A stretch of 64,000 nt of DNA from Oceanococcus sp. HetDA_MAG_MS8 (GTDB lineage: Bacteria > Pseudomonadota > Gammaproteobacteria > Nevskiales > Oceanococcaceae), in contig JAHCMK010000002.1 in assembly GCA_019192445.1 (NCBI GenBank), positions 248,001 to 312,000 of the forward strand. The letters are read 5' to 3'. Both the position numbers and the translations under genes were made by a program. Shown here piece by piece: positions 28,430 to 37,170 of the stretch. Within the stretch, counting starts at the first letter, position 1, and the number at the start of each line of letters is the position of its first letter. The notes below the pieces were generated by a model. The model did not search any database, was not told where the DNA came from, and worked only from the letters and a program-made list of their open reading frames with translations.

Positions 28430-29776
28430 CTAGCGCAGCGTCACGAACTCCTCCGCCGCTGTGGGATGAATGGCGACAGTGGCATCGAAATCGGCTTTGG
28501 TGGCGCCGCACTGCATGGCCACTGCAAAGCCTTGCAGCATCTCATCGCTGCCCATACCCAGGGTATGCAAGCCCACGACTTTGTCATCCGGCCCGGCACA
28601 GATCATTTTGACCACGCTGTTCACTTTGTTGTCCAGCACACCGTAGTACAAGGCACGGAACTGCCCACGATAGCAGCGCACATTGGCCTCGCCATACTCC
28701 GCAACGGCCTGCTCCTCGGTTAAGCCCAGCATTCCACAAGCCGGATGGGAAAACACCACCGTGGGAATGTAGGGCTTGCCAAACTTGGCCTCATCCTGGC
28801 CGCCAAAGAGCCGGTCGGCGAGCAGCCGGCCCTGCTTGATAGCGACCGGAGTCAAACCATAGTCGCCGGTGACATCACCCACCGCAAAAATATGCGGCAC
28901 GCTGGTCGCCTGCCATTCGTCTACGCTAATCGCACCACGCGGCCCCGGCTCTAGCCCAGCCTCAGACAGGCCAAGTTGCCCAGTATTTGGGCTACGCCCG
29001 GTGGCCCAAATCAGAGCATCTGCATTCGCAGTTTCACCATCGTCGAGGCTGAGCTTGAGAGCATTGCCATCGGGCTCTACCGACTCAATACGCCGACCCA
29101 CGCGGATTTCCACACCGCTGTCGCGCATGGCGTCCTCAAGAGCATTGCTAATGTCCCGCTCGAAGTTTTTCAGTAAGCGTTCACCGCGCAGCAGTAAGCA
29201 CACCTGACTGCCCAAGGCCCGCAACACCCCGGCGAGCTCCACGGCAATGTAGCCTGCCCCCACCACTACTACATGTTGAGGACGTTGCTTCCACCCGAAG
29301 AAGCCATTGGAATCCACACCATGCTCCGCGCCAGGAATAGTGGGCTTGTCTGCTGTCGACCCCGTCGCTATCAAAATGCGCTGCGCGCGAATATGGCGAC
29401 CATCCACCTCTACGGTATGCGCATCCACAAACCGAGCAAAACCGCGGACAAGTTCAACCCCACTCGCTTCAAGATTTTTCCGATAGATGCCGTTCAAGCG
29501 CTGAACATAAGCCTCTCTACGGCTTACCAGCCTTGACCAGTCCAGCGTGGCGTCGATGTCGCCAAAACCATAATCTGGCGCATCGTGAAAACCCTCGGCG
29601 AGCTGCGCCGCATGCCACATCACTTTTTTAGGCACACAGCCTACGTTGACGCAGGTCCCCCCCAAAGCACCACCCTCCACCAAAATGGTTTTGGCGCCGT
29701 ACTGAGCGGCTCTGCGCGCACTCGCAATTCCACCGCTGCCGCCGCCTATGACCAACCAATCGCAATCCCAGGACAT
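28430..29776 (-). CDS. gor: glutathione-disulfide reductase
   Basis: A 448-residue FAD/NADPH disulfide reductase. It has the FAD motif GGGSGGIASARRA and the redox-active disulfide GGTCVNVGCVPKK. NADPH binding is at VVVGAGYIAVELAGVL, and FAVGDVTGDYGLTPVAIKQGR precedes the dimer interface, which ends in HPTAAEEFVTLR with the catalytic His. The GGTCVNVGCVPKK motif, short C-terminus and arginine placement fit glutathione reductase rather than dihydrolipoamide dehydrogenase. It keeps glutathione reduced in the cytosol. The ATG at 29776 (MSWDCDW) is preferred to a GTG five codons upstream; neither has a clear ribosome site. Confidence 0.93.
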   Translation of the reverse strand: MSWDCDWLVIGGGSGGIASARRAAQYGAKTILVEGGALGGTCVNVGCVPKKVMWHAAQLAEGFHDAPDYGFGDIDATLDWSRLVSRREAYVQRLNGIYRKNLEASGVELVRGFARFVDAHTVEVDGRHIRAQRILIATGSTADKPTIPGAEHGVDSNGFFGWKQRPQHVVVVGAGYIAVELAGVLRALGSQVCLLLRGERLLKNFERDISNALEDAMRDSGVEIRVGRRIESVEPDGNALKLSLDDGETANADALIWATGRSPNTGQLGLSEAGLEPGPRGAISVDEWQATSVPHIFAVGDVTGDYGLTPVAIKQGRLLADRLFGGQDEAKFGKPYIPTVVFSHPACGMLGLTEEQAVAEYGEANVRCYRGQFRALYYGVLDNKVNSVVKMICAGPDDKVVGLHTLGMGSDEMLQGFAVAMQCGATKADFDATVAIHPTAAEEFVTLR

Positions 29777-29835
29777 CGTCTTTACATTCACGTGGAGTAG
29801 ACTGGGCGGTATAGCACAAAGTTACGGGAGAACTC

Positions 29836-30426
29836 ATGGAGGCTGATACCGGACCCGCTCTGAGCACCTGGATCATGGGCGGGTTGCTGCTCGCAGCCGG
29901 CTTATATGCCGTGTTGATTTACAACAACCTCGTCAACCTCAAACATCAGGTGTCTAAGTCCTGGGCCAACATTGATGTTTTGCTCAAACAACGGCACGAC
30001 GAGTTGCCCAAGCTGGTGGAAACTTGCAAGCAATACATGCAGTTCGAGCAAGACACCTTGGAAAAAGTGATGCAAGCGCGTGCCAACGCGCACAGCGCAC
30101 GCGGGAAGGGCGATGTACGCGGTGTCGGGCAGGCGGAGTCACAAATGCGCTTGGGCCTGGGGCAACTCTTTGCGGTGGCAGAAAACTACCCCGACCTCAA
30201 GGCCAACCAATCCTTCCAACAGCTACAAGCGCGCATTTCCGGACTGGAAAATGCCATCGCGGATCGCCGCGAGTTCTACAATGAAGCAGTGAATATCAAC
30301 AACGTTCGCATTGAACAATTCCCGGATGTACTCGTAGCACGCATGTTCAACTTCAAGGACGCAGCGCTGCTGGAGTTTCAGGAAAGCGAGCTCAAAGACC
30401 CCGACATCAAAAGCCTGTTTGCTTGA
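29836..30426 (+). CDS. LemA-family membrane protein
   Basis: A 196-residue protein with an N-terminal membrane span (about 12-31, IMGGLLLAAGLYAVLIYNNL) followed by long helices typical of LemA: VNLKHQVSKSWANIDVLLKQRHDELPKLVETCKQY, then RREFYNEAVNINNVRIEQFPD. The C-terminal helical bundle is expected in the periplasm or cytosol depending on topology. LemA proteins have no settled function. Here the gene is 42 bp before a GIDE-domain gene, a common pairing, so the two probably act together at the inner membrane. Confidence 0.93.
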   Translation: MEADTGPALSTWIMGGLLLAAGLYAVLIYNNLVNLKHQVSKSWANIDVLLKQRHDELPKLVETCKQYMQFEQDTLEKVMQARANAHSARGKGDVRGVGQAESQMRLGLGQLFAVAENYPDLKANQSFQQLQARISGLENAIADRREFYNEAVNINNVRIEQFPDVLVARMFNFKDAALLEFQESELKDPDIKSLFA

Positions 30427-30468
30427 GGCCTCGCAGTAAGTAGGTCCGAACTAGCGCCTGGATGAGGC

Positions 30469-31401
30469 ATGTCCGACTTCGCACTCTATCTGCGTTCCCT
30501 GCCCCCCAATGAGGCGCTCATTGCCGCCGGGCTCTGCTTGCTAGCGGCGGCAGGTGGTGGCTATTTTTGGTGGGTGGGGCTGAAGCGCTCACGGCTCATG
30601 GCTGATACCCCCACCTCGAAGCTACGCTCTGCGGCGCAGGGTTTTGTGGAACTCCATGGAGATGCGCACTGGCTCAAAGGTGATCGCATCCACTCCCCAC
30701 TCAGCGGCCAAAGCTGTGTGTGGTGGGACTACAAAATCGAGGAGAAGCGCCAGCGTTACTCAAATAAGGGAACACGGACCCAATGGGTGCGTGTGGCCGG
30801 CGCGAGGAGTACCGAGATATTTCTGCTCGACGACGGCACCGGCGAAGCCGTCATTGACCCCTGTGGCGCCAAAATTTATGGCGCACAGTCGCGCACCTGG
30901 CATGGCAACACCCCTCGACCCCAAGGCCCTCCCCGCCAAGGTTTTCGCTTCGGTCTGGGGCGCTACCGCTATTCAGAGTCCTGGCTGCCAGTCGGCAGCG
31001 ATCTCTACGCCCTGGGCTGGCTGCGCACCGACACGGCCCGCGCAGACCCCATGCAACACCGGGAAGAAATGCGGCTGTGGTTAACTGAGCTCAAAGCCGA
31101 TCAACAACGCCTGCTCCGCGAGTTTGATCACAATCAAGATGGCGAAATCGACCAAAGCGAATGGGAGCAGGCGCGCGAGGTGGCCCGCGCCGAAATTGAT
31201 GCCAAATTACTAGAGCGCTCGCTGGCGCCCGGTGTAAGCGTGCTCGGTCGCCCGCCCAGCGGCCAGGATTATGTGCTCTCTACGCACAGCGAGGAGCAGC
31301 TGCTCAAACGACTGCGCTGGAAGAGCCGCCTAGGCTTTATAGGCCTAGCCGCCGGTGCCAGCACTATGCTGTATATGGCCATGGCCCGCGGCTGGATCTG
31401 A
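30469..31401 (+). CDS. GIDE-domain membrane protein with an EF-hand loop
   Basis: A 310-residue protein with a membrane span near 16-36 and another close to the C-terminus (about 290-307). Between them is a GIDE-type domain (SAAQGFVELHGDAHWLKGD, then SPLSGQSCVWWDYKIEEK, then IFLLDDGTGEAVIDPCGAKI), as in eukaryotic MULAN-like proteins but without the RING finger. Residues 220-231 form a canonical calcium-binding EF-hand loop (DHNQDGEIDQSE) between helices. It follows lemA closely. A calcium-responsive partner of LemA is an inference; the domain assignments come from pattern recognition. Confidence 0.82.
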   Translation: MSDFALYLRSLPPNEALIAAGLCLLAAAGGGYFWWVGLKRSRLMADTPTSKLRSAAQGFVELHGDAHWLKGDRIHSPLSGQSCVWWDYKIEEKRQRYSNKGTRTQWVRVAGARSTEIFLLDDGTGEAVIDPCGAKIYGAQSRTWHGNTPRPQGPPRQGFRFGLGRYRYSESWLPVGSDLYALGWLRTDTARADPMQHREEMRLWLTELKADQQRLLREFDHNQDGEIDQSEWEQAREVARAEIDAKLLERSLAPGVSVLGRPPSGQDYVLSTHSEEQLLKRLRWKSRLGFIGLAAGASTMLYMAMARGWI

Positions 31402-31458
31402 GCCAAGAAGGCCGGCAATGCACTGAGCAGCCCCACACTCAAAATTGAGCGTCGCAGG

Positions 31459-33711
31459 TCAGCAACCCCCGCGAATAACCCGCGCAGGGCCATCCGAGTT
31501 CACTTCGATCTGGGCCCGACAGCTCAGCCCCGCTGCCTGCATATCCACCCTCACCTCAGCAATGTTCTGCAAGTTAATGCGCAGCACATTGCGCAGGTCT
31601 GCATCGCCAAGCTCTCCCTGCCACTCCTGGCTTTCCGCCAAGTAGCCGATGGCGCCGAAGGTGCCCGGCTGCAAAAGACCGGGCGCAGCGGTGCGAGTGG
31701 CCGCCTCCGGGCCCAGGCTCGGAGGCAGCGCCAAACTCTGCGCTTCCACCATGCCGGTGAGCAAACTGGGGTCCCGCAACTGAATATCGGCCAGCCAATA
31801 CGCATGGTCGGCAACAATGCCTGCCGCCGGAAAGTCCATCTGCGGGTTGCGCTTGAAGACGATAGTGCGCGGCCGGGTCACCACTTGGGCATCACCCAGA
31901 AACTCGGCGGCCGGTTGGTATTGGTCATGGGCAGCTAGGGTCAAATGCTCGGCTGGGGCGAAGGTCCAAAACTCGCTGCGATAACCCAACTCGAACAAGC
32001 GATCCGCCTGCGCTCGCGGGCCTGGATAAGGCACGAGTTGGTCGGCACTGGCCACCCAATTTTGAATGGGCACATGGTAGAGCGACTCCAGCGCCTCGAA
32101 GGTATTGGATGCCGGGCCCGGATTGGTGAGCGGCGGCACCCAAACACCAACAGCTGGCGGCCCCACCACTGTTTGCACCCGCGCGAACAAATCCGGAAAT
32201 TGGGTGGCGAAACGGAAGCTGCCATGACCACCCATGGAGTAACCGCTAATGCTGGTGAAGGCCGGGTTCAAGGGGTAATGCGTGCGCACATCGGCCCAAG
32301 CCTCAAAGGTGTCGGCGCCGGCATATTCCACATACCATCCATCGGGTCCTCGCCCACTGGTGCTCAGCACCAAGTGGCCTCGCCCGCGCTCACCGAATTG
32401 CTGCTGATGAGCACTAGCGTGGTACTGGTTGTAGTTGCCCCCCAGCGAATGTAGAAGCAGGGTCAAACCCCAGCCACCCTCTGGCACTGGACGATTGGGC
32501 AGGTAGAGGGAATAAGGCTGCAGTTGCCCCACTAAGATGCCCGTACAGCTCTCAGCATTCCCGCAGCCTTGGCTGAAGTCCACGCCCTGACCAAAGCTAA
32601 AGCGGCTACCGTAAATCCGGTTAATAGGACCAAAGGTCGGCACACCCTGAGGCTGATTAAACTGGAAATCTGTGAGGCCAGCTTGCAGTTTGGTGAAATC
32701 GACCTGGGCACGAAACTGCCCCGCTTCTCCCAAGGCCAAGGCCTCCGCTTGAGCCGCATCGCGCCACCAGCGCGGGATGATCACAGCGCCCACGCCCAGC
32801 TGGCCGGCAATATCGGGCTCTGGCTCGGCAAAGCGGAAACCCAGGTTAAAAAATGCGGGGGCGGTACCCAACAAGCCCGCGCCGCCGGGCTGCGTGGGCG
32901 AGCGAGAAAGCGCCGGCGCTAGGTAGGTATCAGCCTCGGGATCCCACAGTCCCAAGCCCAGCCATAGTGTTTGCTGCGAGCCTCGCAGGTCCAGTACGGA
33001 GTCGGGCAGCCGAAGTTCCATCTGCCGCCGTTCCATGTCTACACGCAGGCCCAAATTCGCGAGTTCCACCCCAGTGTGATCGCGCACAACGGCCCGGCCT
33101 TCTGCCCAAGTCATGGAAATGGCATGGTCCAAGCTCACGTTGGCTCCGGCGGGCAAGGGGCTAGGCGTTCCGGTGGTACCTAAGGTGAGAGTCGCAGCCA
33201 CTCGGTCGGGGTCTAGCAGTGTGTTCAGGCTGATTCGGAAGAGTGTGGCCGCCCCACTCCGCTTAACGCGAAACTCCAGCAGATCCGCCGCATTGTTCGC
33301 ATAAACGGGGTCGTCGGGATAGGTGTAGGTGCCGGCATAACGGGAAAAAATTCCGTCTGCGACCGCGCCATTAAGCAATCCTGCTGCAGGATCGACCGGA
33401 TCGGGCAAGCCTCCGTTGGCGCCGTGATCATCGTAAATCCAGTCCTGGTACAGAAACTCCCCCTGCACGTAGGCAGAAGCACCCGAAACCTTCAACGGCT
33501 GCGCCTGCCAGACACCCGTATTTTCGAACTGAGGGACGCGCGGCGGCGCAGCGTACAAGATGTCCGGGCCGGCGGCCCCAGCAGCGCTTTGTGTTCGCGC
33601 CACCACCTCCGTCCCCAGGCGACCCCCTTCGCAAGCGCTCATTATTCCCGCGCAAACCAGCAATCCCGAGGTGCAAATACGAAGTGGCATGGAGCTGTTT
33701 TCCGCCGTCAT
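31459..33711 (-). CDS. large secreted esterase with alpha/beta-hydrolase domain
   Basis: A 750-residue exported protein. The N-terminus has a hydrophobic stretch with a possible lipobox (GIMSAC, Cys27), though Met at -3 is atypical. Residues about 50-380 form a beta-rich domain unlike any I can name. The hydrolase domain is at about 400-600 with nucleophile Ser in GYSMGGHGS (about 488), Asp in SADQLVPY (about 553) and His in PAEHLTLAAHD (about 588). It resembles PHB-depolymerase/prolyl-oligopeptidase-like esterases. A C-terminal beta domain with two cysteines ends the protein. Likely substrates are extracellular polymers or esters, which is inference. A second ATG (33690) is an alternative start. 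Confidence 0.78.
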   Translation of the reverse strand: MTAENSSMPLRICTSGLLVCAGIMSACEGGRLGTEVVARTQSAAGAAGPDILYAAPPRVPQFENTGVWQAQPLKVSGASAYVQGEFLYQDWIYDDHGANGGLPDPVDPAAGLLNGAVADGIFSRYAGTYTYPDDPVYANNAADLLEFRVKRSGAATLFRISLNTLLDPDRVAATLTLGTTGTPSPLPAGANVSLDHAISMTWAEGRAVVRDHTGVELANLGLRVDMERRQMELRLPDSVLDLRGSQQTLWLGLGLWDPEADTYLAPALSRSPTQPGGAGLLGTAPAFFNLGFRFAEPEPDIAGQLGVGAVIIPRWWRDAAQAEALALGEAGQFRAQVDFTKLQAGLTDFQFNQPQGVPTFGPINRIYGSRFSFGQGVDFSQGCGNAESCTGILVGQLQPYSLYLPNRPVPEGGWGLTLLLHSLGGNYNQYHASAHQQQFGERGRGHLVLSTSGRGPDGWYVEYAGADTFEAWADVRTHYPLNPAFTSISGYSMGGHGSFRFATQFPDLFARVQTVVGPPAVGVWVPPLTNPGPASNTFEALESLYHVPIQNWVASADQLVPYPGPRAQADRLFELGYRSEFWTFAPAEHLTLAAHDQYQPAAEFLGDAQVVTRPRTIVFKRNPQMDFPAAGIVADHAYWLADIQLRDPSLLTGMVEAQSLALPPSLGPEAATRTAAPGLLQPGTFGAIGYLAESQEWQGELGDADLRNVLRINLQNIAEVRVDMQAAGLSCRAQIEVNSDGPARVIRGGC

Positions 33712-33826
33712 GATGAAATCAGGGCCGCATGATACGAGGCTGGGCGGTCACTGTGAATGGATGACGTCCGTGGGCTTGCGCAAACCCCAGCTGCCGCAGG
33801 TACCATGCAATCAGATTCGATGACAT

Positions 33827-34387
33827 ATGGCCACACTCATGGCAAACGCTGATACCCGTGACACTAACGCGACCTGGGGTTGGGGGATGCTCATCGCGCT
33901 CCTCGTGGTGACGGCCGCCGCCCGACTTCTACCGCACCCACCGAATCTCACGCCGGTCATTGCATTGGCTTTGTTCTGCGGTGCAGCCCTGCCTCAGCGC
34001 CTGGTGGCTACCGCAGCCCTGCTTACACTGATGTTTTTGACAGACTTGCTCCTTGGCCTGCACAAGGGCATGCCTGTGCTCTACGCCGCCCTGGCTCTGA
34101 TCTGCGTCATGGGTAGCGGCCTGCAACTGCGCAGCCCGGCTAGCGCCATTGCTGGGCGAGGCCTGCTGGCCGCCAGCCTGTTTTTCCTGCTGACGAATCT
34201 CAGTGTGTGGGCCTTTTCAGGAATGTACGCACATACCTGGGCAGGGTTGACCCAGTGCTTCGTTCTGGCCATCCCCTTCTTCGGCAACACTTTGCTGGGA
34301 ACGGCCATCTACGGTGCCCTGTTGTTCGGCCTGGGTCGACAGCTGCCCCAGACCGCCCTACGCGGAGTCGCGCCAGTCACGGCATAA
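33827..34387 (+). CDS. DUF6580-like multi-pass membrane protein
   Basis: A 186-residue protein with about five transmembrane helices. The pattern RLLPHPPNLTPVIALALFCGA, followed by DLLLGLHKGMPVLYAALALI and SVWAFSGMYAHTWAGLTQCFVLAIPFFGNTLLGTAIYGALLF, matches a small integral-membrane family I know as DUF6580, related in layout to vitamin or cobalt transporter S-components (inference). The ATG at 33827 lacks a clear ribosome site; an ATG at 33839 is close by. tRNA-Gly follows 13 bp after the stop. Confidence 0.75.
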   Translation: MATLMANADTRDTNATWGWGMLIALLVVTAAARLLPHPPNLTPVIALALFCGAALPQRLVATAALLTLMFLTDLLLGLHKGMPVLYAALALICVMGSGLQLRSPASAIAGRGLLAASLFFLLTNLSVWAFSGMYAHTWAGLTQCFVLAIPFFGNTLLGTAIYGALLFGLGRQLPQTALRGVAPVTA

Positions 34388-34398
34388 TGAGGGTCACT

Positions 34399-34474
<76 letters not shown>

Positions 34475-34541
34475 TGTCGTTGTTGCGATTAGACATCCGC
34501 CAACGGCGACATTTTCGCTTGTTCGCGCACTGGGGAATCGC

Positions 34542-34745
34542 ATGCTGACCATTCAACTCAATGGCAGCCCGCATGAATGCGAGGCGCCGCTCACTGTCGC
34601 CAGCTTATTGGAGCGCCTGGGCTTGCAGCACCGCCGCGTGGCCGTTGAAGTCAACGCTCGTATTGTCCCCCGTAGCCAACATGACCAGACCGATTTGCAG
34701 GATGCAGATCGCGTAGAAATCGTACACGCCATCGGCGGAGGTTGA
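34542..34745 (+). CDS. thiS: sulfur carrier protein ThiS
   Basis: A 67-residue ubiquitin-fold protein ending in the required Gly-Gly ([10 protein letters not shown]). It begins [28 protein letters not shown], and [14 protein letters not shown] follows the ThiS pattern. Its C-terminal thiocarboxylate donates sulfur to ThiG for the thiazole ring of thiamine. It sits three bases upstream of thiG, and the GGAGG that ends thiS serves as the thiG ribosome site. Confidence 0.96.
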   Translation: MLTIQLNGSPHECEAPLTVASLLERLGLQHRRVAVEVNARIVPRSQHDQTDLQDADRVEIVHAIGGG

Positions 34746-34747
34746 GC

Positions 34748-35530
34748 ATGCATGACCCCTTAATCATCAGTGGCAAAGAGTATCGCTCGCGTTTGCTCGT
34801 TGGGACCGGGAAATACAAAGACTTAGTGCAAACCGCCGAGGCCATTGATGCCAGTGGCGCCGAAATTGTCACCGTCGCCATCCGCCGCACCAATATCGGC
34901 CAAAACCCCAATGAGCCCAACCTGCTGGACGTGTTGCCGCCAAGTCGCTACACCATCCTTCCGAACACGGCGGGTTGTTTTACTGCCGACGATGCCGTGC
35001 GTACCTGCGAGCTGGCCCGTGAGCTTCTGGATGGGCACCAGCTGGTCAAGCTCGAAGTATTAGGCGATGACAAAACCCTCTACCCGGACATCCCCGCCAC
35101 TTTGGAGGCCGCCAAGAGTTTGGTGAAGTCAGGCTTTGAAGTAATGGTCTACACCAATGACGACCCCATTGTGGCCAAACGCCTGGAAGATCTTGGCTGC
35201 GTCGCGGTCATGCCCTTAGCCGCGCCTATTGGCTCGGGTCTGGGCATTCAGAACCGCTACAACATCATGACCATTGTCGAGAATGCCCAGGTTCCGATTC
35301 TGGTCGATGCCGGCGTGGGCACCGCCTCGGATGCCGCCATTGCCATGGAGCTTGGTTGCGATGGCGTGCTTATGAATACCGCCATTGCTGCCGCTAAGCG
35401 TCCGGTACTGATGGCAGCGGCGATGCGTGATGCGATTCAAGCAGGCCGGATGGCCTGTTTGGCCGGCCGTATGCCGCGCAGACGCTATGCCTCCGCCTCA
35501 TCCCCACTGGATGGTCTGAGCAGCAGCTAA
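34748..35530 (+). CDS. thiG: thiazole synthase ThiG
   Basis: A 260-residue TIM-barrel enzyme forming the thiazole phosphate of thiamine from deoxyxylulose phosphate, dehydroglycine and ThiS thiocarboxylate. Signatures are [47 protein letters not shown] and [32 protein letters not shown], six bases before ATG 34748, fixes the start. The order thiS-thiG-trmB is common in gammaproteobacteria. ThiO or ThiH, needed for dehydroglycine, is not in the window. Confidence 0.97.
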   Translation: MHDPLIISGKEYRSRLLVGTGKYKDLVQTAEAIDASGAEIVTVAIRRTNIGQNPNEPNLLDVLPPSRYTILPNTAGCFTADDAVRTCELARELLDGHQLVKLEVLGDDKTLYPDIPATLEAAKSLVKSGFEVMVYTNDDPIVAKRLEDLGCVAVMPLAAPIGSGLGIQNRYNIMTIVENAQVPILVDAGVGTASDAAIAMELGCDGVLMNTAIAAAKRPVLMAAAMRDAIQAGRMACLAGRMPRRRYASASSPLDGLSSS

Positions 35531-35541
35531 GAGCCCCGTAC

Positions 35542-36267
35542 ATGAGTGCCACCAAGACCCCGCTAGATGCCACAGCGGAGCAGCCTGCTGAGCGCCCCTA
35601 CTGGCGCCGAGTGCAAACCTTTGTCCGCCGTGAAGGTCGCACCACTGTGGCCCAGGCGCGCGCGCTCGAAGAGCGCCTACCGCATTGTGATTGGCCGGCA
35701 GGCTGCCACCACCCAGACACGGTTTTCGGGCGATCAGCCCGCTGCGTGCTCGAAATTGGGTTTGGCGCAGGGGAAAATCTGCTGGCCCTGTGCCAAGCTC
35801 AGTCGGATACCAACTTCATCGGCCTTGAGGTCCACCGCCCTGGCGTGGGCCAGCTGCTTCATCGCGCCCATGAGGCCAATGTGAACAACCTCCGGGTGAG
35901 CTCAGAGGACGCCTTGATTTTCCTGCGTGAGCGTGTGCCAGCCGGCAGCCTGGACCAAATCCAAATTTGGTTTCCAGACCCCTGGCACAAGAAGCGGCAC
36001 CACAAGCGACGCATCATCCAAGCTGCGCACTTGGACCTGATGGCGACTGCACTCAAACCCGAAGGGATACTGCTAGTCGCCACAGACTGGGAGGAATATG
36101 CCGAGTGGATGGATGCTGAGCTCAGCGCCCATGATCAATTCCAAAACCTCGCCGCACCCGAACGCTTCGCCCCGCGCTGCCCTGATCGCGTGCTCACCCG
36201 CTTCGAAAAACGCGGGCAGCGGTTGGGCCACGCGGTTTTTGATTTCCGCTATCGGCGCAAGGCCTAA
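35542..36267 (+). CDS. trmB: tRNA (guanine-N7-)-methyltransferase TrmB
   Basis: A 241-residue SAM-dependent enzyme that methylates G46 of tRNAs. The SAM-binding motif is VLEIGFGAGENLL. The family motifs IGLEVHRPGVG, IQIWFPDPWHKKRHHKRRI and a late TRFEKRGQRLGHAVFDFRY are all present. It begins 11 bp after thiG, so it is probably co-transcribed with thiS-thiG and followed by prkB. Confidence 0.97.
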   Translation: MSATKTPLDATAEQPAERPYWRRVQTFVRREGRTTVAQARALEERLPHCDWPAGCHHPDTVFGRSARCVLEIGFGAGENLLALCQAQSDTNFIGLEVHRPGVGQLLHRAHEANVNNLRVSSEDALIFLRERVPAGSLDQIQIWFPDPWHKKRHHKRRIIQAAHLDLMATALKPEGILLVATDWEEYAEWMDAELSAHDQFQNLAAPERFAPRCPDRVLTRFEKRGQRLGHAVFDFRYRRKA

Positions 36268-36270
36268 GGC

Positions 36271-37170
36271 GTGTCGGCACGCCATCCCATCATTGCTGTG
36301 ACTGGTTCTTCCGGAGCCGGAACCAGCACTGCGCGGCGCGTCTTCGAGCAGCTCTTTGCATTGCTCAAGGCCAAACCCGCCTATGTGGACGGCGACGCTT
36401 TTCACGCCTACAACCGTGAGGAAATGCGTGCCGGCATCCAACGGGCGCGTATTCGCGGCGAAAACTTCAGTCACTTTGGCGCAGCGGCGAATCATTTCGA
36501 CCGCTTGGAAGCCCTGTTCGCCGAATATGGAAATAGTGGTCAAGGCCAAAGCCGGCACTACATTCATAACGCCGACGATGCGGCGCGCTATGGTGGCGAG
36601 CCGGGTGAGTTCACCGCGTGGGAAGCCCTGCCCGAGAATACCGACATCTTGCTCTATGAAGGTTTGCATGGCGGCGTGGTCACAGAGAACCATGACGTCG
36701 CTGCGCATGTGGATCTACTCATCGGCATGACGCCGACGATTAACCTGGAATGGGTGCAGAAACTACGTCGAGACGTGGACGATCGTGGGCACAGTCCTGA
36801 AGAGATCAGCCGCACCATTCTGCGGCGCATGCCCGACTATGTGAACTTTCTGATCCCGCAGTTTTCGCGCACTCACATCAACTTTCAACGGGTTCCGTTG
36901 GTAGATACCAGCAACCCCTTTACTGCCGAGCGCATTCCCACAGCCGAAGAATCCATGATGGTGATTCGCGTGGCACGCCCAACCGCCGTTCCCGTCGACC
37001 TTCCGTATGTGCTGTCGATGGTCACGGGGTCCTGGACCTCGCGCCCCAACACCCTTGTGGTGCCCGGAGCCAATGGCGCGCTTGCTATGGAACTGGTGCT
37101 ACGCCCCGTGGTGGAAGGCCTATTGGCCCGTCGGCGTGAGGCTCTCAGCGAAGCCAAAGAGACCCAATAA
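36271..37170 (+). CDS. prkB: phosphoribulokinase-like P-loop kinase PrkB
   Basis: A 299-residue kinase starting at GTG, 3 bp after trmB. The P-loop region is VTGSSGAGTSTARR. The phosphoribulokinase family motifs YVDGDAFHAYNREEM, ILLYEGLHGGV, VQKLRRDVDDRGHSPEEI and INFQRVPLVDTSNP are clear. It resembles E. coli PrkB, whose substrate is unknown. No RuBisCO or Calvin-cycle gene is nearby, so CO2 fixation should not be inferred. The stop overlaps the tas start by one base. Confidence 0.92.
   Translation: MSARHPIIAVTGSSGAGTSTARRVFEQLFALLKAKPAYVDGDAFHAYNREEMRAGIQRARIRGENFSHFGAAANHFDRLEALFAEYGNSGQGQSRHYIHNADDAARYGGEPGEFTAWEALPENTDILLYEGLHGGVVTENHDVAAHVDLLIGMTPTINLEWVQKLRRDVDDRGHSPEEISRTILRRMPDYVNFLIPQFSRTHINFQRVPLVDTSNPFTAERIPTAEESMMVIRVARPTAVPVDLPYVLSMVTGSWTSRPNTLVVPGANGALAMELVLRPVVEGLLARRREALSEAKETQ

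Noticed and set aside
28180-28723. Overlapping long frames on both strands through the purD-gor gap
   Set aside because: They run through GC-rich hairpins or the gor coding region and give Pro/Arg/Gly-rich products without structure; the non-coding module explains the sequence.
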